A stretch of 64,000 nucleotides of DNA from Xenopus tropicalis (Eukaryota > Chordata > Amphibia > Anura > Pipidae), in contig NC_030682.2 of assembly GCF_000004195.4 (NCBI RefSeq), positions 153,017,510-153,081,509 on the forward strand, in the 5' to 3' direction. Under the pieces are notes generated by a model that was given only the letters and a program-made list of their open reading frames with translations, searched no databases and was not told the origin of the DNA. Positions 41,101 to 53,100 of this stretch are shown piece by piece (positions within the stretch are counted from its first letter, which is position 1; each line of letters starts with the position of its first letter). The position numbers and the translations under genes are program-made.

Positions 41101-44100
41101 CTGTTTCAGGGGTCAGTCTCCCCCAGCGAGTCAGGTCTGTCAGGCTGCTGCCTTGTGTTACACTGTTTCAGGGGTCAGTCTCCCCCAGCGAGTCAGGTCT
41201 GTCAGGCTGCTGCCCTGTGTTACACTGTTTCAGGGGTCAGTCTCCCCCAGCGAGTCAGGTCTGTCAGGCTGCTGCCCTGTGTTACACTGTTTCAGGGGTC
41301 AGTCTCCCCCAGCGAGTCAGGTCTGTCAGGCTGCTGCCTTGTGTTACACTGTTTCAGGGGTCAGTCTCCCCCAGCGAGTCAGGTCTGTCAGGCTGCTGCC
41401 CTGTGTTACACTGTTTCAGGGGTCAGTCTCCCCCAGCGAGTCAGGTCTGTCAGGCTGCTGCCTTGTATTACACTGTTTCAGGGGTCAGTCTCCCCCAGCG
41501 AGTCAGGTCTGTCAGGCTGCTGCCTTGTGTTACACTGTTTCAGGGGTCAGTCTCCCCCAGCGAGTCAGGTCTGTCAGGCTGCTGCCTTGTGTTACAGTGT
41601 TTCAGGGGTCAGTCTCCCCCAGCGAGTCAGGTCTGTCAGGCTGCTGCCCTGTGTTACACTGTTTCAGGGGTCAGTCTCCCCCAGCGAGTCAGGTCTGTCA
41701 GGCTGCTGCCCTGTGTTACACTGTTTCAGGGGTCAGTCTCCCCCAGCGAGTCAGGTCTGTCAGGCTGCTGCCCTGTGTTACACTGTTTCAGGGGTCAGTC
41801 TCCCCCAGCGAGTCAGGTCTGTCAGGCTGCTGCCCTGTGTTACACTGTTTCAGGGGTCAGTCTCCCCCAGCGAGTCAGGTCTGTCAGGCTGCTGCCTTGT
41901 GTTACAGTGTTTCAGGGGTCAGTCTCCCCAGCGAGTCAGGTCTGTCAGGCTGTTGCCTTGTGTTACACTGTTTCAGGGGTCAGTCTCCCCCAGCGAGTCA
42001 GGTCTGTCAGGCTGCTGCCTTGTGTTACACTGTTTCAGGGGTCAGTCTCCCCCAGCGAGTCAGGTCTGTCAGGCTGCTGCCTTGTGTTACACTGTTTCAG
42101 GGGTCAGTCTCCCCCAGCGAGTCAGGTCTGTCAGGCTGCTGCCTTGTGTTACACTGTTTCAGGGGTCAGTCTCCCCCAGCGAGTCAGGTCTGTCAGGCTG
42201 CTGCCTTGTGTTACACTGTTTCAGAGTTCAGTCTCCCCCAGTGAGTCAGGTCTGTCAGGCTGCTGCCTTGTGTTACAGTGTTTCAGGGGTCAGTCTCCCC
42301 CAGTGAGTCAGGTCTGTCAGGCTGCTCCTTGTGTTACACTGTTTCAGGGGTCAGTCTCCCCCAGCGAGTCAGGTCTGTCAGGCTGCTGCCTTGTGTTACA
42401 CTGTTTCAGAGTTCAGTCTCCCCCAGCGAGTCAGGTCTGTCAGGCTGCTGCCTTGTGTTACACTGTTTCAGGGGTCAGTCTCCCCCAGCGAGTCAGGTCT
42501 GTCAGGCTGCTGCCTTGTGTTACACTGTTTCAGGGGTCAGTCTCCCCCAGCGAGTCAGGTCTGTCAGGCTGCTGCCTTGTGTTACACTGTTTCAGGGGTC
42601 AGTCTCCCCCAGCGAGTCAGGTCTGTCAGGCTGCTGCCTTGTGTTACACTGTTTCAGGGGTCAGTCTCCCCCAGCGAGTCAGGTCTGTCAGGCTGCTGCC
42701 CTGTGTTACACTGTTTCAGGGGTCAGTCTCCCCCAGCGAGTCAGGTCTGTCAGGCTGCTGCCTGTGTTACACTGTTTCAGGGGTCAGTCTCCCCCAGCGA
42801 GTCAGGTCTGTCAGGCTGCTGCCTTGTGTTACACTGTTTCAGGGGTCAGTCTCCCCCAGCGAGTCAGGTCTGTCAGGCTGCTGCCCTGTGTTACACTGTT
42901 TCAGGGGTCAGTCTCCCCCAGCGAGTCAGGTCTGTCAGGCTGCTGCCTTGTGTTACACTGTTTCAGGGGTCAGTCTCCCCCAGCGAGTCAGGTCTGTCAG
43001 GCTGCTGCCTTGTGTTACACTGTTTCAGGGGTCAGTCTCCCCCAGCGAGTCAGGTCTGTCAGGCTGCTGCCTTGTGTTACAGTGTTTCAGGGGTCAGTCT
43101 CCCCCAGCGAGTCAGGTCTGTCAGGCTGCTGCCCTTGTGTTACACTGTTTCAGGGGTCAGTCTCCCCCAGCGAGTCAGGTCTGTCAGGCTGCTGCCTGTG
43201 TTACACTGTTTCAGGGGTCAGTCTCCCCCAGCGAGTCAGGTCTGTCAGGCTGCTGCCCTTGTGTTACACTGTTTCAGGGGTCAGTCTCCCCCAGCGAGTC
43301 AGGTCTGTCAGGCTGCTGCCTTGTGTTACACTGTTTCAGGGGTCAGTCTCCCCCAGCGAGTCAGGTCTGTCAGGCTGCTGCCTTGTGTTACAGTGTTTCA
43401 GGGGTCAGTCTCCCCCAGCGAGTCAGGTCTGTCAGGCTGCTGCCTTGTGTTACAGTGTTTCAGGGGTCAGTCTCCCCCAGCGAGTCAGGTCTGTCAGGCT
43501 GCTGCCTTGTGTTACACTGTTTCAGGGGTCAGTCTCCCCCAGCGAGTCAGGTCTGTCAGGCTGCTGCCTTGTGTTACACTGTTTCAGGGGTCAGTCTCCC
43601 CCAGCGAGTCAGGTCTGTCAGGCTGCTGCCTTGTGTTACACTGTTTCAGGGGTCAGTCTCCCCCAGCGAGTCAGGTCTGTCAGGCTGCTGCCTTGTGTTA
43701 CACTGTTTCAGGGGTCAGTCTCCCCCAGCGAGTCAGGTCTGTCAGGCTGCTGCCTTGTGTTACACTGCTTCAGGGGTCAGTCTCCCCCAGCGAGTCAGGT
43801 CTGTCAGGCTGCTGCCTTGTGTTACACTGTTTCAGGGGTCAGTCTCCCCCAGCGAGTCAGGTCTGTCAGGCTGCTGCCTTGTGTTACACTGTTTCAGGGG
43901 TCAGTCTCCCCCAGCGAGTCAGGTCTGTCAGGCTGCTGCCTTGTGTTACACTGTTCAGGGGTCAGTCTCCCCCAGCGAGTCAGGTCTGTCAGGCTGCTGC
44001 CTTGTGTTACACTGTTCAGGGGTCAGTCTCCCCCAGCGAGTCAGGTCTGTCAGGCTGCTGCCTTGTGTTACACTGTTTCAGGGGTCAGTCTCCCCCAGCG

Positions 44101-47100
44101 AGTCAGGTCTGTCAGGCTGCTGCCTTGTGTTACAGTGTTTCAGGGGTCAGTCTCCCCCAGCGAGTCAGGTCTGTCAGGCTGCTGCCTTGTGTTACACTGT
44201 TTCAGGGGTCAGTCTCCCCCAGCGAGTCAGGTCTGTCAGGCTGCTGCCTTGTGTTACAGTGTTTCAGGGGTCAGTCTCCCCCAGCGAGTCAGGTCTGTCA
44301 GGCTGCTGCCTTGTGTTACACTGTTTCAGGGGTCAGTCTCCCCCAGCGAGTCAGGTCTGTCAGGCTGCTGCCTTGTGTTACACTGTTTCAGGGGTCAGTC
44401 TCCCCCAGCGAGTCAGGTCTGTCAGGCTGCTGCCTTGTGTTACACTGTTTCAGGGGTCAGTCTCCCCCAGCGAGTCAGGTCTGTCAGGCTGCTGCCTTGT
44501 GTTACACTGTTTCAGGGGTCAGTCTCCCCCAGCGAGTCAGGTCTGTCAGGCTGCTGCCTTGTGTTACACTGTTTCAGGGGTCAGTCTCCCCCAGCGAGTC
44601 AGGTCTGTCAGGCTGCTGCCTTGTGTTACACTGTTTCAGGGGTCAGTCTCCCCCAGCGAGTCAGGTCTGTCAGGCTGCCGCCTTGTGTTACACTGTTTCA
44701 GGGGTCGTCTCCCCAGCGAGTCAGGTCTGTCAGGCTGCGCCTTGTTACACTGTTTCAGGGTCGTCTCCCCCAGCGAGTCAGGTCTGTCAGGCTGCTGCCT
44801 TGTGTTACACTGTTTCAGGGGTCGTCTCCCCCAGCGAGTCAGGTCTGTCAGGCTGCTGCCTTGTGTTACACGTGTTTCAGGGGTCAGTCTCCCCCAGCGA
44901 GTCAGGTCTGTCAGGCTGCTGCCTTGTGTTACACTGTTTCAGGGGTCAGTCTCCCCCAGCGAGTCAGGTCTGTCAGGCTGCTGCCTTGTGTTACACTGTT
45001 TCAGGGGTCAGTCTCCCCCAGCGAGTCAGGTCTGTCAGGCTGCTGCCTGTGTTACACTGTTTCAGGGGTCAGTCTCCCCCAGCGAGTCAGGTCTGTCAGG
45101 CTGCTGCCCTGTGTTACAGTGTTTCAGGGTCAGTCTCCCCAGCGAGTCAGGTCTGTCAGGCTGCTGCCTTGTGTTACAGTGTTTCAGGGGTCAGTCTCCC
45201 CCAGCGAGTCAGGTCTGTCAGGCTGCTGCCCTGTGTTACACTGTTTCAGGGTCAGTCTCCCCCAGCGAGTCAGGTCTGTCAGGCTGCTGCCTTGTGTTAC
45301 ATTGTTTCAGGGGTCAGTCTCCCCCAGCGAGTCAGGTCTGTCAGGCTGCTGCCTTGTGTTACACTGTTTCAGGGGTCAGTCTCCCCCAGTGAGTCAGGTC
45401 TGTCAGGCTGCTGCCTTGTGTTACATTGTTTCAGGGGTCAGTCTCCCCAGCGAGTCAGGTCTGTCAGGCTGCTGCCTTGTGTTACACTGTTTCAGGGGTC
45501 AGTCTCCCCCAGCGAGTCAGGTCTGTCAGGCTGCTGCCTTGTGTTACACTGTTTCAGGGGTCAGTCTCCCCCAGCGAGTCAGGTCTGTCAGGCTGCTGCC
45601 TTGTGTTACACTGTTTCAGGGGTCGGTCTCCCCCAGCGAGTCAGGCCTGTCAGGCTGCTGCCTTGTGTTACACTGTTTCAGGAGTCAGTCTCCCCCAGCG
45701 AGTCAGGTCTTTCAGGATGCTGCCTTGTGTTACAGTGTTTCAGGGTCAGTCTGCCCCAGCGAGTCAGGTCTGTCAGGCTGCTGCCTTGTGTTACACTGTT
45801 TCAGGAGTCAGTCTCCCCCAGCGAGTCAGGTCTTTCAGGATGCTGCCTTGTGTTACAGTGTTTCAGGGGTCGGTCTCCCCCAGTGAGTCAGGTCTGTCAG
45901 GCTGCTGCCTTGTGTTACACTGTTTCAGGGGTCAGTCTGCCCCAGCGAGTCAGGTCTGTCAGGCTGCTGCCTTGTGTTACAGTGTTTCAGGGGTCGGTCT
46001 CCCCCAGTGAGTCAGGTCTGTCAGGCTGCTGCCTTGTGTTACACTGTTTCAGGGGTCAGTCTCCCCCAGCGAGTCAGGTCTGTCAGGCTGTTGCCTTGTG
46101 TTACACTGTTTCAGGGGTCAGTCTCCCCCAGCGAGTCAGGTCTGTCAGGCTGCTGCCTTGTGTTACACTGTTTCAGGAGTCAGTCTCCCCCAGAGAGTCA
46201 GGTCTGTCAGGCTGTTGCCTTGTGTTACAGTGTTTCAGGGGTCAGTCTCCCCCAGCGAGTCAGGTCTGTCAGGCTGCTCCTTGTGTTACACTGTTTCAGG
46301 GGTCAGTCTCCCCCAGCGAGTCAGGTCTGTCAGGCTGCTGCCCTGTGTTACACTGTTTCAGGGGTCAGTCTCCCCCAGCGAGTCAGGTCTGTCAGGCTGC
46401 TGCCTTGTGTTACAGTGTTTCAGGGGTCAGTCTCCCCCAGCGAGTCAGGTCTGTCAGGCTGCTCCTTGTGTTACACTGTTTCAGGGGTCAGTCTCCCCCA
46501 GCGAGTCAGGTCTGTCAGGCTGCTCCTTGTGTTACAGTGTTTCAGGGGTCAGTCTCCCCCAGTGAGTCAGGTCTGTCAGGCTGCTGCCTTGTGTTACAGT
46601 GTTTCAGGGGTCAGTCTCCCCCAGCGAGTCAGGTCTGTCAGGCTGCTGCCCTGTGTTACACTGTTTCAGGGTCAGTCTCCCCCAGTGAGTCAGGTCTGTC
46701 AGGCTGCTGCCCTGTGTTACACTGTTTCAGGGTCCAGTCTCCCCCAGCGAGTCAGGTCTGTCAGGCTGCTGCCCTGTGTTACACTGTTTCAGGGGTCAGT
46801 CTCCCCCAGCGAGTCAGGTCTGTCAGGCTGCTGCCCTGTGTTACACTGTTTCAGGGGTCAGTCTCCCCAGCGAGTCAGGTCTGTCAGGCTGCTGCCCTGT
46901 GTTACACTGTTTCAGGGGTCAGTCTCCCCCAGCGAGTCAGGTCTGTCAGGCTGCTGCCCTGTGTTACACTGTTTCAGGGGTCAGTCTCCCCCAGCGAGTC
47001 AGGTCTGTCGGGCTGCCTCCTTGTGTTACAGTGTTTCAGGGGTCAGTCTCCCCCAGCGAGTCAGGTCTGTCAGGCTGCTGCCCTGTGTTACACTGTTTCA

Positions 47101-50100
47101 GGGGTCAGTCTCCCCCAGCGAGTCAGGTCTGTCAGGCTGCTGCCTTGTGTTACACTGTTTCAGGGGTCAGTCTCCCCCAGCGAGTCAGGTCTGTCAGGCT
47201 GCTGCCTTGTGTTACAGTGTTTCAGGGGTCAGTCTCCCCCAGCGAGTCAGGTCTGTCGGGCTGCTCCTTGTGTTACAGTGTTTCAGGGGTCAGTCTCCCC
47301 CAGCGAGTCAGGTCTGTCAGGCTGCTGCCTTGTGTTACAGTGTTTCAGGGGTCAGTCTCCCCCAGCGAGTCAGGTCTGTCAGGCTGCTGCCTTGTGTTAC
47401 ACTGTTTCAGGGGTCAGTCTCCCCCAGCGAGTCAGGTCTGTCAGGCTGCTGCCTTGTGTTACACTGTTTCAGGGGTCAGTCTCCCCAGCGAGTCAGGTCT
47501 GTCAGGCTGCTGCCTTGTGTTACAGTGTTTCAGGGGTCAGTCTCCCCCAGCGAGTCAGGTTCTGTCAGGCTGCCGCCTTGTGTTACAGTGTTTCAGGGGT
47601 CAGTCTCCCCCAGCGAGTCAGGTCTGTCAGGCTGCCGCCTTGTGTTACACTGTTTCAGGGGTCAGTCTCCCTCAGCGAGTCAGGGCTGTCAGGCTGCCGC
47701 CTTGTGTTACACTGTTTCAGGGGTCAGTCTCCCCCAGCGAGTCAGGTCTGTCAGGCTGCCGCCTTGTGTTACAGTGTTTCAGGGGTCAGTCTCCCCCAGC
47801 GAGTCAGGTCTGTCAGGCTGCCGCCTTGTGTTACACTGTTTCAGGGGTCAGTCTCCCTCAGCGAGTCAGGTCTGTCAGGCTGCTGCCTTGTGTTACACTG
47901 TTTCAGGGGTCAGTCTCCCCCAGTGAGTCAGGCCTGTCAGGCTGCTGCCTTGTGTTACACTGTTTCAGGGGTCAGTCTCCCCCAGCGAGTCAGGTCTGTC
48001 AGGCTGCTGCCTTGTGTTACAGTGTTTCAGGGGTCAGTCTCCCCCAGCGAGTCAGGTCTGTCAGGCTGCCGCCTTGTGTTACACTGTTTCAGGGGTCAGT
48101 CTCCCTCAGCGAGTCAGGGCTGTCAGGCTGCCGCCTTGTGTTACACTGTTTCAGGGGTCGGTCTCCCCTAGCGAGTCAGGTCTGTCAGGCTGCTGCCTTG
48201 TGTTACACTGTTTCAGGGGTCGGTCTCCCTAGCGAGTCAGGTCTGTCAGGCTGCTGCCTTGTGTTACACTGTTTCAGGGGTCGGTCTCCCCCAGCGAGTC
48301 AGGTCTGTCAGGCTGCTGCCTTGTGTTACACTGTTTCAGGAGTCGGTCTCCCCCAGCGAGTCAGGTCTGTCAGGCTGCTGCCCTGTGTTACACTGTTTCA
48401 GGAGTCAGTCTCCCCCAGCGAGTCAGGTCTGTCAGGCTGCTGCCTTGTGTTACACTGTTTCAGGGGTCGGTCTCCCCCAGCGAGTCAGGTCTGTCAGGCT
48501 GCTGCCTTGTGTTACACTGTTTCAGGAGTCGGTCTCCCCCAGCGAGTCAGGTCTGTCAGGCTGCTGCCCTGTGTTACACTGTTTCAGGAGTCAGTCTCCC
48601 CCAGCGAGTCAGGTCTGTCAGGCTGCTGCCTTGTGTTACAGTGTTTCAGGGGTCAGTCTCCCCCAGTGAGTCAGGTCTGTCAGGCTGCTGCCTTGTGTTA
48701 CAGTGTTTCAGGGGTCAGTCTCCCCCAGCGAGTCAGGTCTGTCGGGCTGCTCCTTGTGTTACTGTGTTTCAGGGGTCAGTCTCCCCCAGCGAGTCAGGTC
48801 TGTCAGGCTGCTGCCTTGTGTTACACTGTTTCAGGGGTCAGTCTCCCCCAGCGAGTCAGGTCTGTCAGGCTGCTGCCCTGTGTTACACTGTTTCAGGGGT
48901 CAGTCTCCCCCAGCGAGTCAGGTCTGTCAGGCTGCTGCCCTGTGTTACACTGTTTCAGGGGTCAGTCTCCCCCAGCGAGTCAGGTCTGTCAGGCTGCTGC
49001 CCTGTGTTACACTGTTTCAGGGGTCAGTCTCCCCCAGCGAGTCAGGTCTGTCAGGCTGCCGCCCTGTGTTACACTGTTTCAGGGGTCAGTCTCCCCCAGC
49101 GAGTCAGGTCTGTCAGGCTGCCGCCTTGTGTTACACTGTTTCAGGGGTCAGTCTGCCCCAGCGAGTCAGGTCTGTCAGGCTGCTGCCTTGTGTTACAGTG
49201 TTTCAGGGGTCAGTCTCCCCCAGCGAGTCAGGTCTGTCAGGCTGCCGCCTTGTGTTACACTGTTTCAGGGGTCAGTCTCCCCCAGCGAGTCAGGTCTGTC
49301 AGGCTGCTGCCCTGTGTTACACTGCTTCAGGGGTCAGTCTCCCCCAGCGAGTCAGGTCTGTCAGGCTGTTGCCTTGTGTTACAGTGTTTCAGGGGTCAGT
49401 CTCCCCCAGCGAGTCAGGTCTGTCAGGCTGCTGCCCTGTGTTACACTGCTTCAGGGGTCAGTCTCCCCCAGCGAGTCAGGTCTGTCAGGCTGCTGCCTTG
49501 TGTTACACTGTTTCAGGGTCAGTCTCCCCCAGCGAGTCAGGTCTGTCAGGCTGCTGCCCTGTGTTACACTGTTTCAGGGTCAGTCTCCCCCAGCGAGTCA
49601 GGTCTGTCGGGCTGCTCCTTGTGTTACAGTGTTTCAGGGGTCAGTCTCCCCCAGCGAGTCAGGTCTGTCAGGCTGCCGCCTTGTGTTACACTGTTTCAGG
49701 GGTCAGTCTCCCCCAGCGAGTCAGGTCTGTCAGGCTGCTGCCCTGTGTTACACTGCTTCAGGGGTCAGTCTCCCCCAGCGAGTCAGGTCTGTCAGGCTGT
49801 TGCCTTGTGTTACAGTGTTTCAGGGGTCAGTCTCCCCCAGCGAGTCAGGTCTGTCAGGCTGCTGCCCTGTGTTACACTGTTTCAGGGGTCAGTCTCCCCC
49901 AGCGAGTCAGGTCTGTCAGGCTGCTCCTTGTGTTACAGCGTTTCAGGGGTCAGTCTCCCCCAGCGAGTCAGGTCTGTCAGGCTGCTGCCTTGTGTTACAG
50001 TGTTTCAGGGGTCAGTCTCCCCCAGCGAGTCAGGTCTGTCAGGCTGCTGCCTTGTGTTACATTGTTTCAGGGGTCAGTCTCCCCCAGCGAGTCAGGTCTG

Positions 50101-53100
50101 TCAGGCTGTTGCCTTGTGTTACAGTGTTTCAGGGGTCAGTCTCCCCCAGCGAGTCAGGTCTGTCAGGCTGCTGCCCTGTGTTACACTGTTTCAGGGGTCA
50201 GTCTCCCCCAGCGAGTCAGGTCTGTCAGGCTGCTGCCTTGTGTTACAGTGTTTCAGGGGTCAGTCTCCCCCAGCGAGTCAGGTCTGTCAGGCTGCTGCCT
50301 TGTGTTACAGTGTTTCAGGGGTCAGTCTCCCCCAGCGAGTCAGGTCTGTCAGGCTGCTGCCTTGTGTTACACTGTTTCAGGGGTCAGTCTCCCCCAGCGA
50401 GTCAGGTCTGTCAGGCTGCTGCCTTGTGTTACAGTGTTTCAGGGGTCAGTCTCCCCCAGCGAGTCAGGTCTGTCAGGCTGCCGCCTTGTGTTACAGTGTT
50501 TCAGGGGTCAGTCTCCCCCAGCGAGTCAGGTCTGTCAGGCTGCCGCCTTGTGTTACAGTGTTTCAGGGGTCGGTCTCCCTCAGCGAGTCAGGGCTGTCAG
50601 GCTGCCGCCTTGTGTTACACTGTTTCAGGGGTCGGTCTCCCCCAGTGAGTCAGGGCTGTCAGGCTGCCGCCTTGTGTTACACTGTTTCAGGGGTCGGTCT
50701 CCCCCAGCGAGTCAGGTCTGTCAGGCTGCTGCCTTGTGTTACACTGTTTCAGGGGTCAGTCTCCCCCAGTGAGTCAGGTCTGTCAGGCTGCCGCCTTGTG
50801 TTACACTGTTTCAGGGGTCAGTCTCCCCCAGTGAGTCAGGTCTGTCAGGCTGCTGCCTTGTGTTACACTGTTTCAGGGGTCGGTCTCCCCCAGCGAGTCA
50901 GGTCTGTCAGGCTGCTGCCCTGTGTTACACTGTTTCAGGGGTCGGTCTCCCCCAGTGAGTCAGGGCTGTCAGGCTGCCGCCTTGTGTTACACTGTTTCAG
51001 GGGTCGGTCTCCCCCAGCGAGTCAGGTCTGTCAGGCTGCTGCCTTGTGTTACACTGTTTCAGGGGTCGGTCTCCCCCAGCGAGTCAGGTCTGTCAGGCTG
51101 CTGCCCTGTGTTACACTGTTTCAGGGGTCGGTCTCCCCCAGTGAGTCAGGGCTGTCAGGCTGCCGCCTTGTGTTACAGTGTTTCAGGGGTCGGTCTCCCC
51201 CAGCGAGTCAGGTCTGTCAGGCTGCTGCCTTGTGTTACACTGTTTCAGGGGTCGGTCTCCCCCAGCGAGTCAGGTCTGTCAGGCTGCTCCTTGTGTTACA
51301 CTGTTTCAGGGGTCGGTCTCCCCCAGCGAGTCAGGTCTGTCAGGCTGCTGCCTTGTGTTACACTGTTTCAGGGGTCAGTCTCCCCCAGCGAGTCAGGTCT
51401 GTCAGGCTGCCGCCCTGTGTTACACTGTTTCAGGGGTCAGTCTCCCCCAGCGAGTCAGGTCTGTCAGGCTGCCGCCCTGTGTTACACTGTTTCAGGGGTC
51501 AGTCTCCCCCAGCGAGTCAGGTCTGTCAGGCTGCCGCCTTGTGTTACACTGTTTCAGGGGTCAGTCTCCCCCAGCGAGTCAGGTCTGTCAGGCTGCTGCC
51601 CTGTGTTACACTGTTTCAGGGGTCAGTCTCCCCCAGCGAGTCAGGTCTGTCAGGCTGCTGCCCTGTGTTACACTGTTTCAGGAGTCGGTCTCCCCCAGCG
51701 AGTCAGGTCTGTCAGGCTGCTGCCCTGTGTTACACTGTTTCAGGGGTCAGTCTCCCCCAGCGAGTCAGGTCTGTCAGGCTGCTGCCCTGTGTTACACTGT
51801 TTCAGGGGTCAGTCTCCCCCAGCGAGTCAGGTCTGTCAGGCTGCTGCCCTGTGTTACACTGCTTCAGGGGTCAGTCTCCCCCAGCGAGTCAGGTCTGTCA
51901 GGCTGTTGCCTTGTGTTACAGTGTTTCAGGGGTCAGTCTCCCCCAGCGAGTCAGGTCTGTCAGGCTGCTGCCCTGTGTTACACTGTTTCAGGGGTCAGTC
52001 TCCCCCAGCGAGTCAGGTCTGTCGGGCTGCTCCTTGTGTTACAGTGTTTCAGGGGTCAGTCTCCCCCAGCGAGTCAGGTCTGTCAGGCTGCCGCCTTGTG
52101 TTACACTGTTTCAGGGGTCAGTCTCCCCCAGCGAGTCAGGTCTGTCAGGCTGCTGCCCTGTGTTACACTGCTTCAGGGGTCAGTCTCCCCCAGCGAGTCA
52201 GGTCTGTCAGGCTGTTGCCTTGTGTTACAGTGTTTCAGGGGTCAGTCTCCCCCAGCGAGTCAGGTCTGTCAGGCTGCTGCCCTGTGTTACACTGTTTCAG
52301 GGGTCAGTCTCCCCCAGCGAGTCAGGTCTGTCAGGCTGCTCCTTGTGTTACAGTGTTTCAGGGGTCAGTCTCCCCCAGCGAGTCAGGTCTGTCAGGCTGC
52401 TGCCTTGTGTTACAGTGTTTCAGGGGTCAGTCTCCCCCAGCGAGTCAGGTCTGTCAGGCTGTTGCCTTGTGTTACACTGTTTCAGGGGTCAGTCTCCCCC
52501 AGCGAGTCAGGTCTGTCAGGCTGCTGCCCTGTGTTACACTGTTTCAGGGGTCAGTCTCCCCCAGCGAGTCAGGTCTGTCAGGCTGCTGCCTTGTGTTACA
52601 GTGTTTCAGGGGTCAGTCTCCCCCAGCGAGTCAGGTCTGTCAGGCTGCTGCCTTGTGTTACAGTGTTTCAGGGGTCAGTCTCCCCCAGCGAGTCAGGTCT
52701 GTCAGGCTGCTGCCTTGTGTTACACTGTTTCAGGGGTCAGTCTCCCCCAGCGAGTCAGGTCTGTCAGGCTGCTGCCTTGTGTTACAGTGTTTCAGGGGTC
52801 AGTCTCCCCCAGCGAGTCAGGTCTGTCAGGCTGCCGCCTTGTGTTACAGTGTTTCAGGGGTCAGTCTCCCTCAGCGAGTCAGGGCTGTCAGGCTGCCGCC
52901 TTGTGTTACACTGTTTCAGGGGTCGGTCTCCCCCAGTGAGTCAGGGCTGTCAGGCTGCCGCCTTGTGTTACACTGTTTCAGGGGTCGGTCTCCCCCAGCG
53001 AGTCAGGTCTGTCAGGCTGCTGCCTTGTGTTACACTGTTTCAGGGGTCGGTCTCCCCCAGCGAGTCAGGTCTGTCAGGCTGCTGCCTTGTGTTACAGTGT

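Noticed and set aside
40845..48171. Very long plus-strand open frames (1,200-1,950 codons) in the 62-bp array
   Set aside because: The unit has no stop codon and 62 is not a multiple of three, so every frame cycles through the same 62-residue sequence. There is no start context, domain or codon bias. It is a repeat artefact.
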